From a bacterium (GTDB taxonomy: Bacteria > Krumholzibacteriota > Krumholzibacteriia > LZORAL124-64-63), in the NCBI GenBank assembly GCA_024231905.1, contig JAAEQC010000142.1, positions 124,001-188,000 of the forward strand: a stretch of DNA of 64,000 bases, read 5' to 3'. The notes below the pieces were generated by a model, which did no database searches, was not told where the DNA came from, and saw nothing but the letters and a program-made list of their open reading frames with translations. The first letter of the stretch is position 1; each line of letters begins with the position of its first letter. This document shows, piece after piece, positions 56,133 to 64,000 of the stretch. The translations under genes and the position numbers were made by a program.

Positions 56133-57143
56133 ATGCAGCGACTTTCGACGCCGTCGGCGGCGCTCCTCGCCGTGACGGCGATCTCCTTGTTGTTTCTCGG
56201 CAGTTGTGGCGAAGACGACCCGGCGGAACCCCGCGAGGACCCGTGCGCCATCGCCTTCACCTATCCGGACCCGGGCACCATGCACCTGTCAGGAGAATCC
56301 GTGAATCTGCGCTGGCACGCGGCCGGCGGCGGTCGCGTACGCGTGGCTCTGCTGCGGGCGGGCTCGGAGCAGGGAGAGATCATCGCCGGGACCGACAACG
56401 ATGGGTATTACCAGTGGACGGCCACGACCATGGGCGGGCCCTCGGCGGACGACTACGCCGTGACGGTCGCGTCCCTCGACGAGGCAGCCTGCGCCGATAC
56501 CCTCGGTCCGCTGCGGTTGGTCGACGTCAGCAACTGCGGGATCGATCCGGCCATCCGCGCGACCGAGGTCGCCGAAGGCGACGACCTCCTGATCCAGTGG
56601 ACGAGCGGCAACACGAGCGGGACGGTGGACATCGACCTGTTCTACGGCCCCCTCGAAGGTGATCTCATCGCGCCTCTCGCCGGCGGTACCCCCGACGATG
56701 GCGAGTACCTGTGGGAGAACGTGGATTCCTTCCACCACGGCACCGGCGATCTCTACTACGTGCGCATCGGTGATGCCCGTGTTCCCACGTGCTTCGGGAC
56801 GAACGCGATCCCGTTCACCATCGTCGACGAAGATGTCTGCGTCATCGACGTCCGCACGCCGCCGGCATACTCGACCTACGACGAAGGCGACGTGCTGGAG
56901 ATCGAATTCTCTTCCCAGCGGAGCTCGGGCTCCCTGGACTTTCGCCTCTACGCCGGATCGAGCACACCGCTGGACTTTATCGCCCTGCGCGTTCCGGTAT
57001 CGGAGACCTCGGTGACCTGGCGGATCACCGTCGATGACGACTACACGGGTCCGGACAACATGTACCGGGTGCTCGTCTACGATACGGAGGACAGCTACTG
57101 CCGCGGCTTCAGTCCGCAGTTCTCCATCACCCGCACTCCCTGA
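56133..57143 (+). CDS. Lipoprotein with Kre9/KNH-like beta-sandwich repeats (copy 1)
   Basis: The 336-residue precursor has a lipobox LGSC, so C25 is lipidated. Three consecutive beta-sandwich units follow, with the pattern ...C...V...G...LRW or ...IQW and a WENVDSFH turn, resembling the serine-threonine-rich Kre9/KNH fold. Regularly placed cysteines (such as C38 and those in EAACADT, NCGID, TCFGT, VCVID) suggest disulfides. It is a tandem paralog of the next gene, with closely matching DNA around 56685-56740. The function is unknown; binding to a polymer or surface is plausible. Confidence 0.8.
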   Translation: MQRLSTPSAALLAVTAISLLFLGSCGEDDPAEPREDPCAIAFTYPDPGTMHLSGESVNLRWHAAGGGRVRVALLRAGSEQGEIIAGTDNDGYYQWTATTMGGPSADDYAVTVASLDEAACADTLGPLRLVDVSNCGIDPAIRATEVAEGDDLLIQWTSGNTSGTVDIDLFYGPLEGDLIAPLAGGTPDDGEYLWENVDSFHHGTGDLYYVRIGDARVPTCFGTNAIPFTIVDEDVCVIDVRTPPAYSTYDEGDVLEIEFSSQRSSGSLDFRLYAGSSTPLDFIALRVPVSETSVTWRITVDDDYTGPDNMYRVLVYDTEDSYCRGFSPQFSITRTP

Positions 57144-57244
57144 TCGGCCCGGCATGCCGGTACTACCGTGGCCGGGTTCGATCGGCTATATTCACCGTTG
57201 GTCCGTTCCACGGCGACCGGGGCGGCGAGACAAGGAAGGTACCG

Positions 57245-58240
57245 ATGCGTCGAATGATCCAGGTTACGGCGACTCTCGTCTGTGGGGTTCTCTTCGTCCT
57301 TTCCGCGGGCTGTGGCGGCAGCGACGACCCGGCCGATCCCGGCGACCCCAGTTGCAGCATCGAATTCACATCCCCGGCGTCGGGCGTTTCGTTCAATACG
57401 GGCGATACGGTGAACCTGCGCTGGAACGCCTCGGGTGGCGGCGATGTCCGCCTCAGTCTGGTCAAAGCGGGCGCGGAACAGAGTGAGATCGCCGCAGCCA
57501 CTCCCAACGACGGCTACTATAGCTGGACGGCATCCACCCTGGGCGCCGCCAGCGGCACGGACTTCGGTCTGGCCCTCACCCACACGACGAATGATTGCGC
57601 CGATACGCTGGCGCTCTCCTTGGTGAACACCGCCGGCTGCACCTTCACGGTCGATACGCCGGACACGACCTACGAGGGCGACGACGTGGTGTTGACCTGG
57701 ACCAGCATGAACACGACCGGCACGGTGGACGTGGAGCTGTGGTACTTCACCGTGGACGACTACCGGATCACCCAGTTGGCCATCGATACCCCCGACGACG
57801 GCGAGTTCCTGTGGGAGAACGTGGATTCCTTCCACGAGGGTACGAGCGATTTCTTCGCCATCCGCGTCTATGACGCCGAGGTGGACGGTTGCTTCGGCGC
57901 TTCGGATCCGTTCCGCATCGTGGACGACAACGTCTGCGAGTTCTCCTTCCACGAACCTCTGTCCTCGTCCGTGTACGACGAGGGCGGCCAGATGCGCATC
58001 CGGTTCAGCGGTCACAACGATACGGGTAACGTCGACTTCTTCCTCTACGAGGGCTACGTGAACCTGGTGGCGTACATCGCCAACGACGTGCCCACCTTCG
58101 ATGGCGAGTACATGTGGACCATCGACGTACCGGACGGCTATACGGGTCTCCCAACCACGTTCCGGGTGAAGGCCGTGGACTCGAACGACGAACACTGTAC
58201 CGAGTTCAGCCATATGTTCACCATCAACCTGGCCAAATGA
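57245..58240 (+). CDS. Lipoprotein with Kre9/KNH-like beta-sandwich repeats (copy 2)
   Basis: The 331-residue paralog of the preceding gene has a lipobox SAGC with C23. It has the same three beta-sandwich units and cysteine pattern, including NLRWNASGGGDVRLSLV and the GEFLWENVDSFHEGT turn. The start is ATG at 57245 after AAGGAAGG. The stop overlaps the acylphosphatase start as ATGA, so it heads the operon that continues to the HAD hydrolase and perhaps further. A TATATT hexamer near 57187 may be its own promoter. Confidence 0.8.
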   Translation: MRRMIQVTATLVCGVLFVLSAGCGGSDDPADPGDPSCSIEFTSPASGVSFNTGDTVNLRWNASGGGDVRLSLVKAGAEQSEIAAATPNDGYYSWTASTLGAASGTDFGLALTHTTNDCADTLALSLVNTAGCTFTVDTPDTTYEGDDVVLTWTSMNTTGTVDVELWYFTVDDYRITQLAIDTPDDGEFLWENVDSFHEGTSDFFAIRVYDAEVDGCFGASDPFRIVDDNVCEFSFHEPLSSSVYDEGGQMRIRFSGHNDTGNVDFFLYEGYVNLVAYIANDVPTFDGEYMWTIDVPDGYTGLPTTFRVKAVDSNDEHCTEFSHMFTINLAK

Positions 58241-58521
58241 ACGATGCCCCGGAACGCCTGGAGGTGGTGGTCCGGGGACGAGTCCAGGGCGTGGCCTTCC
58301 GCTGGTACACCCAGCGGGAGGCCCGGCGCCTGGGACTGACCGGCTGGGTGCGCAACCGGCCCGACGGTTCGGTCCGGCTGGTGGCCGAAGGGCCTCGCGC
58401 GGTCCTCGACCAGCTCTGGGCGTGGCTCGCCCACGGTCCCGACCGGGCCCGGGTCGACCAGCGTGAGCAGCACCGGGGCGAGGCCTCGGGACGATTCACC
58501 GATTTCACCATCGACGGCTGA
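58237..58521 (+). CDS. acyP: Acylphosphatase
   Basis: This 94-residue enzyme hydrolyses acyl phosphates such as acetyl phosphate. The phosphate cradle and catalytic arginine are in GRVQGVAFRWYT (R22), and the catalytic asparagine in GWVRNRPDGSV (N40). The start is ATG at 58237, overlapping the lipoprotein stop by 4 bp. It is followed 11 bp later by a HAD hydrolase, forming a small phosphatase pair. Confidence 0.95.
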   Translation: MNDAPERLEVVVRGRVQGVAFRWYTQREARRLGLTGWVRNRPDGSVRLVAEGPRAVLDQLWAWLAHGPDRARVDQREQHRGEASGRFTDFTIDG

Positions 58522-58532
58522 AGGCGCATGCC

Positions 58533-59435
58533 ATGGACCCCACCCGCCCCCTCCTTATCGCCCTGGACATGGACGGCACCCTGGTTGACACCGAGGTGGA
58601 CGATACCCTTGCAGCCCGGGAAATCGAGGCTCTGGAGGCGGCCCGGTCCGCGGGCCATGTGGTGGCCGTCTGCACGGGTCGGAACCTGCCGTCGTTGACC
58701 AACCTGTTGGAACGGTCCGACTGGTTTCCCGACGACCTGCCGATGGTCCTGCTCAACGGGGCGGTCATATGGGCCGGCCTGCCGCGCCGCGAACTGCTGC
58801 GCCGGGAACTGGACGGCGAGACGGTCCGCGAGATCATCGGCTACCTGCGCCATTTCGACACCGTGCCCATGGTGTACGGCACCGACGAGGACGACGGCAT
58901 CCTCCACTACGAGGACCGGCCCCTGAACCCCATCCAACAGCGCTACCTGGACGTGCGCCGGAGCACGGTGGGCCGTCTGCAGGCCGTCCCCGACCTGTTG
59001 GCGCTGGACTGGCGGCGGGCCATGGAGGTCGGGACCATCGACGAGCTGGTCAAGGTGCGGCCTCTGTGCGAGGCCCTGGCCACGGAGATGGCCGGGCGCG
59101 TGAAGGTCATCGACACCCTCTCCCTGCTGGGGGACGGCGCCTACGGCTGGGCGGAGGTCTTCCACCCCGAGGCGGGCAAGGGGCACGCCCTGCGGGAATT
59201 GGCTGCCCACTGCGGCATTCCCCTAGCCCAGACGGTGGCCGTGGGTGATAATTTCAACGACCTTGACATGTTCGAAGTGGCAGCGTTGAGCGTCGCCATG
59301 GGGAACAGCCCGGCGGACGTCAAGGGGCAGGCCGATCACGTGACCGGCGCCGTGCAGACCGGCGGGGCGGCGGCCGTGCTGACGGCCATGGCGGCGGGCG
59401 AGATCCCGGCCCTCCGGAAGGACGTGCAGCCATGA
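58533..59435 (+). CDS. HAD-superfamily hydrolase, Cof (IIB) type
   Basis: The protein has 300 residues. HAD motif I is ALDMDGTLVD with the two catalytic aspartates, motif II is the threonine in CTGRN, the lysine is in the GKGHAL region, and motif IV is VAVGDNFNDLDMF. A Cof-type cap lies between. It dephosphorylates a small phosphate ester; related enzymes act on sugar phosphates or on FMN and PLP-like substrates. The last four bases overlap the decarboxylase start, so the two are cotranscribed. Confidence 0.9.
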   Translation: MDPTRPLLIALDMDGTLVDTEVDDTLAAREIEALEAARSAGHVVAVCTGRNLPSLTNLLERSDWFPDDLPMVLLNGAVIWAGLPRRELLRRELDGETVREIIGYLRHFDTVPMVYGTDEDDGILHYEDRPLNPIQQRYLDVRRSTVGRLQAVPDLLALDWRRAMEVGTIDELVKVRPLCEALATEMAGRVKVIDTLSLLGDGAYGWAEVFHPEAGKGHALRELAAHCGIPLAQTVAVGDNFNDLDMFEVAALSVAMGNSPADVKGQADHVTGAVQTGGAAAVLTAMAAGEIPALRKDVQP

Positions 59436-61063
59436 ATTCACCGGACCACGAGAACGTCTCGGCCAGGCGGGGGCATGCCTCCGGCGCCGAGGACCCGGCG
59501 GCAGAGCCCCGGGAGCGCCCGGGAACGGACCAGCTCCTGGACGAGACCGGTCTGCGGGACATGGGCTACGCCATGGTGGACCTGGTCGTGGAGTACCTCA
59601 AGGGCCTGGAGGGGCGGCGGGTGTACGGTCCCCTCTCGCCCAAGGGTCTGGACGAGATGTTCGCCGAGCCCCTGCCCGAGGAGGGCGTGCCGTTCAAGGA
59701 ACTGGTCCGGGACCTGCGGACGCGCGTCTTTCCCAACACCATGGCCATCGGCAGCCGCCGGTACTTCGGCATGATGAACCCGGCGCCGCTGCCCGTGGCG
59801 GTCTTCGCCGAGGCCATCTGTGCGGCCATGAACCAGAACGCCGCCTCCTGGCGCCACGCGCCGTCGGGCACGGCTATCGAGAAGACCGTGATCCGCTGGC
59901 TGTGCGACCTCTTCGGCCTGCCCGAGAACAGTTTCGGCACCTTCGTCGCCGGCGGTTCCATCGCCAACATCACGGGCCTGAAGCTGGCCATCAACCGTTC
60001 CCTGGGCCGCACCCTGGCCAACCTGGACCAGACCGAGCCTCCGGGGCCCGACCTGGCACGCCTCACCTTCTACGTTTCCAGCCAGGGGCACTACAGCTTC
60101 GAGAAGGCGGCCGATCTGCTGGGCCTCGGCCCCGCGCAACTGCGCAAGATCCCCCTGGACGATCTCTACCGCATCGATCTGGTCGCCCTGGAGAAGACCC
60201 TCGTAGCCGACAAGGCCGGCGGCCTGGAGCCCAGTTGCATCATCGGCATCGCCGGCACCACCAACACCGGCAGCATCGACAAGCTGGCCAAGCTGGCGGA
60301 CTTGGCCCAACGGTACGGTTGCTGGTTCCACGTGGACGCGGCCTACGGCGGCGCGGTGGTCCTGACGGAGATGTACAAGACCATGCTGGCGGGCATCGAG
60401 CGCGCCGACTCCATCACGGTCGACCCCCACAAGTGGTTCTACATGCCCTTTGCCGCGGGGGGGATCCTCGTGCGCGACGGCGACTTCCTGCGCCACAGCT
60501 TCCTGGTCCACCCCGAGTACTACATGGAAAAGGCCCAGCGGGAGGAAGGCGGTTCGGCCCTGGACGCCAAGGGCAAGCTACTGGATCGACGCGGCTTCCA
60601 CGAGGGCGACAAGGTGAACTTCTTCCAGTACGGCGTGCAGGGCAGCCGGCGCCTGAGCGCCCTGAACCTGTGGATGGCCTTCCGCACCGTGGGCCGCCGC
60701 CGCTACGCCGAGTGGGTGGAGAAGGACATCGAACTGGCTCGGATCCTGGCGGCCCGCATGCGCCGCCAGCCGGACTTTCATATCCTGGGTCCGAACACCC
60801 TCGGCGTCTGCAACTTCCGCTGGGAACCCCGGAACGATGCGGACGCCGCGCTGTATGACGACGAGGCCAACGACCAGCTCAACCGCGACCTGCAGGCGCG
60901 CGTGGAGCGGGAGGGTGACGCCTGGTTCAGCTTCACCAAGCTGGACGGCCGCGTGGCCCTCCGGGTGAACATCGAGAACCGTTGCATGGAGCAGACCGAC
61001 ATCGAACGGCTCGTCCAGCTCATCCGCCGGACCGCCGACGACATCCTGGCCGAACGCCGCTGA
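59432..61063 (+). CDS. PLP-dependent amino-acid decarboxylase (group II)
   Basis: This 543-residue protein of the aromatic-L-amino-acid/glutamate decarboxylase family has the PLP lysine K334 in VDPHKWFYMPF. The substrate-side HYSFEKAADLLG supplies the ring-stacking histidine, and HVDAAYGG the aspartate. The N-terminal 35 residues are low-complexity and may be a start artefact, although the ATG at 59432 overlaps the HAD gene. The substrate (tyrosine, glutamate, cysteine sulfinate and others) cannot be named. pdxST, which make its cofactor, lie about 4 kb upstream. Confidence 0.9.
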   Translation: MNSPDHENVSARRGHASGAEDPAAEPRERPGTDQLLDETGLRDMGYAMVDLVVEYLKGLEGRRVYGPLSPKGLDEMFAEPLPEEGVPFKELVRDLRTRVFPNTMAIGSRRYFGMMNPAPLPVAVFAEAICAAMNQNAASWRHAPSGTAIEKTVIRWLCDLFGLPENSFGTFVAGGSIANITGLKLAINRSLGRTLANLDQTEPPGPDLARLTFYVSSQGHYSFEKAADLLGLGPAQLRKIPLDDLYRIDLVALEKTLVADKAGGLEPSCIIGIAGTTNTGSIDKLAKLADLAQRYGCWFHVDAAYGGAVVLTEMYKTMLAGIERADSITVDPHKWFYMPFAAGGILVRDGDFLRHSFLVHPEYYMEKAQREEGGSALDAKGKLLDRRGFHEGDKVNFFQYGVQGSRRLSALNLWMAFRTVGRRRYAEWVEKDIELARILAARMRRQPDFHILGPNTLGVCNFRWEPRNDADAALYDDEANDQLNRDLQARVEREGDAWFSFTKLDGRVALRVNIENRCMEQTDIERLVQLIRRTADDILAERR

Positions 61064-61110
61064 GCCGCGAAGCCCGCGACGATCAAGGCCCTCGACGAAG
61101 GAGACCGCCC

Positions 61111-61581
61111 GTGAGGAAGACAGTCATCGCCCTGGCCCTGGTGGCCGCCCTGGCCACCGCCGCCGCCGCTGCCCTGAAGGGATCCGCCGACGTGGTGGGC
61201 GTGGAGCCCGTCCAGGTGTCCGTCCAGGCCTCCGCCGGACAGCGCGTGCAGCTGGACGTGAAGCTGGACATCGAACGCTCCTGGCATCTCTATGCCCACG
61301 GTGACACCAACTTCATCGGCGTGAACCTGGTACCCGCCGAGGATTTCCCCCTGGCCGATTTCCGGGCCGAGTATCCCAAGGGCCACGAGGGCGAGTTCTT
61401 CGACATGAAGGTGTGGATGCTCGAGGGCAAGAACACCATCGAGGCCTCGGCGCTCGTCCCGGCCGGGTTGGACGCGGGCCGGCACGCCCTGGATCTTCTC
61501 CTGACGGTCCAGGCCTGCGACGACAAGACCTGCCTCGCCCCGGTCGACGTGCCGGTGAAAGTGACCCTGATCCTCCAGTGA
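61111..61581 (+). CDS. Exported DsbD-N-like thiol-redox domain protein
   Basis: The 156-residue precursor has a signal peptide ending near AAAAAL. The mature part matches the stand-alone immunoglobulin-like domain of DsbD (LDIERSWHLYAHGD, FFDMKVWMLEG), with a CxxxxC pair in QACDDKTCLAP. In DsbD these cysteines pass electrons to periplasmic partners. The transmembrane and thioredoxin parts of DsbD are missing here, so the electron donor is unknown. The start is GTG at 61111, seven bases after AAGGAG. Its stop overlaps the next start as GTGA. Confidence 0.85.
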   Translation: MRKTVIALALVAALATAAAAALKGSADVVGVEPVQVSVQASAGQRVQLDVKLDIERSWHLYAHGDTNFIGVNLVPAEDFPLADFRAEYPKGHEGEFFDMKVWMLEGKNTIEASALVPAGLDAGRHALDLLLTVQACDDKTCLAPVDVPVKVTLILQ

Positions 61582-61853
61582 CGGAAACGCTCACCATCTA
61601 CGTGGGCGGCCTGCCCGATGACGTGACCGCGGACGAGTTCCGCGGTCTCTTCGCGCCTTTCGGTGCGGTGGCCGAGGCCACTCTGATCCTGCACGACGAC
61701 GGCCGGCCCCGGGGTTTCGGCTTCATCGTCATGGCTCAGGGCGCCGCCGAAACCGCCATTGCCGAACTGGACGGGAGTGCCTGGCGGGATTCCCAGCTGC
61801 GGGTGAACGTGGCGCGGAACCGGGGGGCGAAGCCGCCGCGGCGGGCGTATTAG
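61578..61853 (+). CDS. Single RRM-domain RNA-binding protein
   Basis: This 91-residue protein has one RNA-recognition motif: RNP2 IYVGGL (7-12) and RNP1 RGFGFIVM (45-52). A short basic tail (ARNRGAKPPRRAY) follows. Bacterial single-RRM proteins are known in cyanobacteria and scattered other phyla and tend to help in cold or RNA-structure stress. The GTG at 61578 overlaps the stop of the DsbD-N-like gene, so an RNA-binding and a redox protein share a transcript. The 3' end overlaps the antitoxin gene on the other strand by 4 bp. Confidence 0.92.
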   Translation: MTETLTIYVGGLPDDVTADEFRGLFAPFGAVAEATLILHDDGRPRGFGFIVMAQGAAETAIAELDGSAWRDSQLRVNVARNRGAKPPRRAY

Positions 61854-62098
61854 TCCTCCACCTCGCGCCGAATCCAGCGTAGGTCCTGGCCGTCGTCGGG
61901 ACCCTGACTACCCTGCTTCTGGTCGTTCCCGTCCGGAGTCTTGCCGCGCAAGGCCTCGAGTCGGGCGGCGAGGATCCTGTCCTTCTCCTTGAGGAGGCGC
62001 AGTCCGTCCCGTACGACCTCGCTGAGTGAGGCGTAGTCGCCCGTTGCGACCTTACTTCTGGCGAATTCTTCCAACTCCTTGCCCACCGATACGTTCAT
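61850..62098 (-). CDS. ParD-family antitoxin without adjacent toxin
   Basis: This 82-residue protein has the ParD ribbon-helix-helix start (MNVSVGKELEEFARSKVATG) and the family helix SLSEVVRDGLRLL. The C-terminal 35 residues are charged and disordered. In a normal pair the parE toxin follows on the same strand; here the gene ends opposite the RRM gene and no toxin-like frame is present. It may be a solitary regulator or a remnant. It has its own A/T-rich promoter region with an inverted repeat at 62128-62159. The start is ATG at 62098. Confidence 0.87.
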   Translation of the reverse strand: MNVSVGKELEEFARSKVATGDYASLSEVVRDGLRLLKEKDRILAARLEALRGKTPDGNDQKQGSQGPDDGQDLRWIRREVED

Positions 62099-62127
62099 GG
62101 CTTCGACCTCTGCTTTTCGTCATGGTT

Positions 62128-62159
62128 ATAGTGTCAATATATAGCAATAAATGACATAG
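62128..62159 (-). promoter_or_regulatory. Inverted repeat in the parD promoter
   Basis: TGTCA (62132-62136) and TGACA (62152-62156) are complementary around 15 bases, in the only A/T-rich stretch for several kb. On the minus strand TATAAC is a fair -10. ParD proteins usually repress themselves through such repeats. Confidence 0.45.
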
Positions 62160-62187
62160 ATGGCTCTTCTGTGGAAGCACGCGGTCC

Positions 62188-63846
62188 GTGTTGACGCTCC
62201 CCGACGGCCATGAGACAGTCTCGGGCGTGGGCACACTCCTGAACATCGTCCGTACGCCGTGCCTGCGCTGGCCGTTGTTGGCCGTCGCGGTGTTGCTCGC
62301 CGTGTGCCTGGTCGGCCGCCTGGACGAGACCCCCGTGGGCGCGGTGGTGGACGATGCCCACTATGTGGAGATGGCCCGATCGCTGGCCGAGGGCCGGGGG
62401 GCGGTGCTCCACGTGGGGCCCGAATCCACGCCGGCGGACACGGTCTTTCCGCCCGGCCTGCCGCTCCTGCTGGCCCCTCTGGCCGGCCTCTTTCCCACCT
62501 CGTTGACCGTCCTGAAGCTCGTGCCGGTGCTGGCTGTGCTGCTGCTGGTTCCCGTGTGCCTGGCCTGGCCCGGTGGGGAGGACCGACCGCACCTGCGGCG
62601 GGCTCTGGCGGCGGTGACGGTCCTCAACCCCTGGGTCATCGCCCACGGGGTGCGTATCGTCTCGGACCTGCCGTACACCGCGCTCTCCCTGGCCGCGGCT
62701 ATCTTTTTTCTGCGGACCGCCGAGCGCATCACCACCGGTCCGGTGCGGTGGATTGCCCTGGGCGTGCTGGTGGGCGCGGCGATTCTCGTCCGCACCATCG
62801 GTCTGGCGCTCCTGGCGGCCATGCTCCTGCACCTGCTGTTTGACCGCCGCTTCGTCCGCGCTGTCCAGCTCACCATGGGAGCGGCCGCGCTGGTTGCGTT
62901 ACCGGCGGTGCTCAGGCTCAGTCCCGCGCCCCTGGGACGGGTCTATGGCCAGCAACTGGTGGACCATGCCGGTGATCCCGGCGCGCGTCTGGCCTTCATG
63001 AAGACGAACCTCCTGGGCTATGCCCAGGAGTTGCCGTCGGCGGTGTTACCGGTCTTCGGCAAGGTCGTGGCCGCCTGGGGTGAGGGGCGCTCCTGGAGCG
63101 GATTCCTGCCGGCGGCCCAGATCTTCATCACCCTGATCGTGGTGGGCGCCGTGCTGGCGGGACTGACCGTGGCCGGCCGTCGCGGCGATCCGGCCGCGCG
63201 TCGTACGGGCCGCTTCTGGGCCCTCTACCTGGGGCTCTACGGTCTGGCCCTACTGAATTTCGACGGCTACCCCTCGGGCGTGCAGCTCAGGCTCCTGCTG
63301 CCGGTGCTGCCCATCCTCTTCTGGTACCTGCTGTGCGCTGCGGACGCCTGGCGTAGCCGCCTCGTGCTCGCGCTGCTGCTGGCGGCGCTGCTGGGAACGG
63401 CGCTGGCCCACAACACCTGGCGTCTGGCCCGGCCGTTGCGCCAGGTGACCGACGCCTCCGGCCGCGGTTTCGTCGATCCTGGAGCCGGGGCGGCCTGGAT
63501 CCTCGACCACACGGAACCGGAGGACGTGATCCTGGTCCAGGGACCCCTGGAGCGGCATATACACCTGCGGCGACCCACGATCGGTCCCGGCGCCCTCGAC
63601 GCTGACGCCCTGGCCGCGCGCCTGGCCGAGCACGGCGTGGACCTGATCCTGGTGGGCCCCCAGGTCCACGGGCGGCCCCGCCGGCTGGACGAGGACGGAG
63701 CCGTTCTGCAGGAGATCCTGCGCGGGGCGCCCCTGCGGTATCCGGTGATCCACGAGGAGGCCGAGGAGGCGGTCACGCTCCACGGCGTGGCGGATGGGGT
63801 GGGACGTTGCCGCTGGGCGCCTGCGACGTCGCTGCCGGTCCGTTGA
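62188..63846 (+). CDS. GT-C membrane glycosyltransferase-like protein
   Basis: This 552-residue protein has about eleven hydrophobic segments. The first periplasmic loop has an acidic DDAHYVEMARSLAEGRG and TVFPPGLPLLLAPL, the GT-C (ArnT/PMT-like) arrangement. Soluble residues from about 410 end in a domain with ILVQGPLERHIHLRRP. The start is GTG at 62188; GTG at 62227 would also spare the first helix. It is only distantly like the GT-C protein at 39608. The acceptor is unknown. Confidence 0.78.
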   Translation: MLTLPDGHETVSGVGTLLNIVRTPCLRWPLLAVAVLLAVCLVGRLDETPVGAVVDDAHYVEMARSLAEGRGAVLHVGPESTPADTVFPPGLPLLLAPLAGLFPTSLTVLKLVPVLAVLLLVPVCLAWPGGEDRPHLRRALAAVTVLNPWVIAHGVRIVSDLPYTALSLAAAIFFLRTAERITTGPVRWIALGVLVGAAILVRTIGLALLAAMLLHLLFDRRFVRAVQLTMGAAALVALPAVLRLSPAPLGRVYGQQLVDHAGDPGARLAFMKTNLLGYAQELPSAVLPVFGKVVAAWGEGRSWSGFLPAAQIFITLIVVGAVLAGLTVAGRRGDPAARRTGRFWALYLGLYGLALLNFDGYPSGVQLRLLLPVLPILFWYLLCAADAWRSRLVLALLLAALLGTALAHNTWRLARPLRQVTDASGRGFVDPGAGAAWILDHTEPEDVILVQGPLERHIHLRRPTIGPGALDADALAARLAEHGVDLILVGPQVHGRPRRLDEDGAVLQEILRGAPLRYPVIHEEAEEAVTLHGVADGVGRCRWAPATSLPVR

Positions 63847-63914
63847 CAGTCCTTGCCCTATGGATTCCCCGTCACCAACTTGGCGGGATCGTGACACCCC
63901 GGGAAAGGAACGCC

Positions 63915-64000
63915 GTGCGCACCATCGCCCTCGCCCTCTGCCTGCTGGCCGCCACGGCCGCCACCGCTGCGGATCTCACGCCCGACCTGAACCTGCGCTT
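63915..64000 (+). CDS. N terminus of an exported protein (cut by window edge)
   Basis: GTG at 63915, six bases after GGAAAGG, starts a typical signal peptide (RTIALALCLLAATAATAA) with a likely cleavage site, followed by DLTPDLNLR where the window ends. It begins 69 bp after the preceding gene and may belong to the same transcript. Nothing more can be said about the product. Confidence 0.75.
   Translation, partial: MRTIALALCLLAATAATAADLTPDLNLR

Noticed and set aside
61850-62098. Complete parDE toxin-antitoxin module
   Set aside because: No ParE-like frame lies next to the antitoxin on the same strand.

Overview
The window is G+C-rich, gene-dense bacterial chromosome with about 50 protein genes. 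I found no tRNA, rRNA, CRISPR array, insertion sequence or prophage. The cell envelope is Gram-negative: there are several lipoproteins with lipoboxes, three or more outer-membrane barrels, an OmpA protein with type-3 thrombospondin repeats, and a TorF-like porin. Two exported proteins end in a FlgD-Ig-like tail with a PNPFNPxT motif. That tail, together with an archaeal/eukaryotic-type prolyl-tRNA synthetase, KorAB, PdxST and a split PntAA/PntAB/PntB, points to an uncultivated lineage in or near the FCB group (Krumholzibacteriota- or Eisenbacteria-like). The taxonomic placement is inference; the genes are well supported.

Layout. 1-3.9 kb: end of a propeller-like protein, a Fur regulator with a likely autoregulatory operator, alanine racemase, a TerB-like protein and a lipoprotein. 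4-8.7 kb: a giant secreted C25 (gingipain-type) protease. 8.8-14.5 kb: an NhaD-type antiporter coupled to an unknown gene, a glycosyltransferase, MarC and OmpA. 14.8-19.2 kb: 2-oxoacid:ferredoxin oxidoreductase (korAB) and a second FlgD-tailed protein. 19.3-27.2 kb: sfsA diverging from a tightly packed run of metallo-hydrolase, lipA, sensor kinase and NtrC-type regulator, followed by a candidate sigma54 promoter that would drive a periplasmic helical protein and an outer-membrane barrel. 27.2-34.8 kb: a zinc-ribbon methyltransferase, an HDOD-GAF signalling protein, proS, a membrane protein and a CBM9/DUF5916-type barrel. 35-42 kb: a possible tiny exported peptide, a chemoreceptor, a TorF-like porin, a six-bladed propeller, a GT-C transferase and an alpha/beta hydrolase. 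42.3-45.2 kb: proton-translocating transhydrogenase. 45.4-54.3 kb: a large hybrid sensor kinase, two paralogous Ig-like lipoproteins and an exported metallo-beta-lactamase-fold protein. 54.5-56 kb: pdxST. 56-58.2 kb: two tandem paralogous lipoproteins. 58.2-64 kb: acylphosphatase, HAD hydrolase, PLP decarboxylase, a DsbD-N-like protein, an RRM protein, an antitoxin without a toxin, a GT-C membrane protein and the start of one more exported protein.

The most interesting unexplained unit is the two-component pair followed by a GG-N10-GC promoter and a two-gene envelope operon (21.9-27.2 kb). Next is the duplicated lipoprotein transcription unit at 49.4-53.4 kb. There the promoter block, a leader hairpin just before the ribosome site, the gene and the terminator all recur with matching geometry. 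Other points are a probable CTG start in sfsA, a terminator-like hairpin between pdxS and pdxT, homopolymeric G tracts that could slip, and a parD-like gene with an operator but no toxin.
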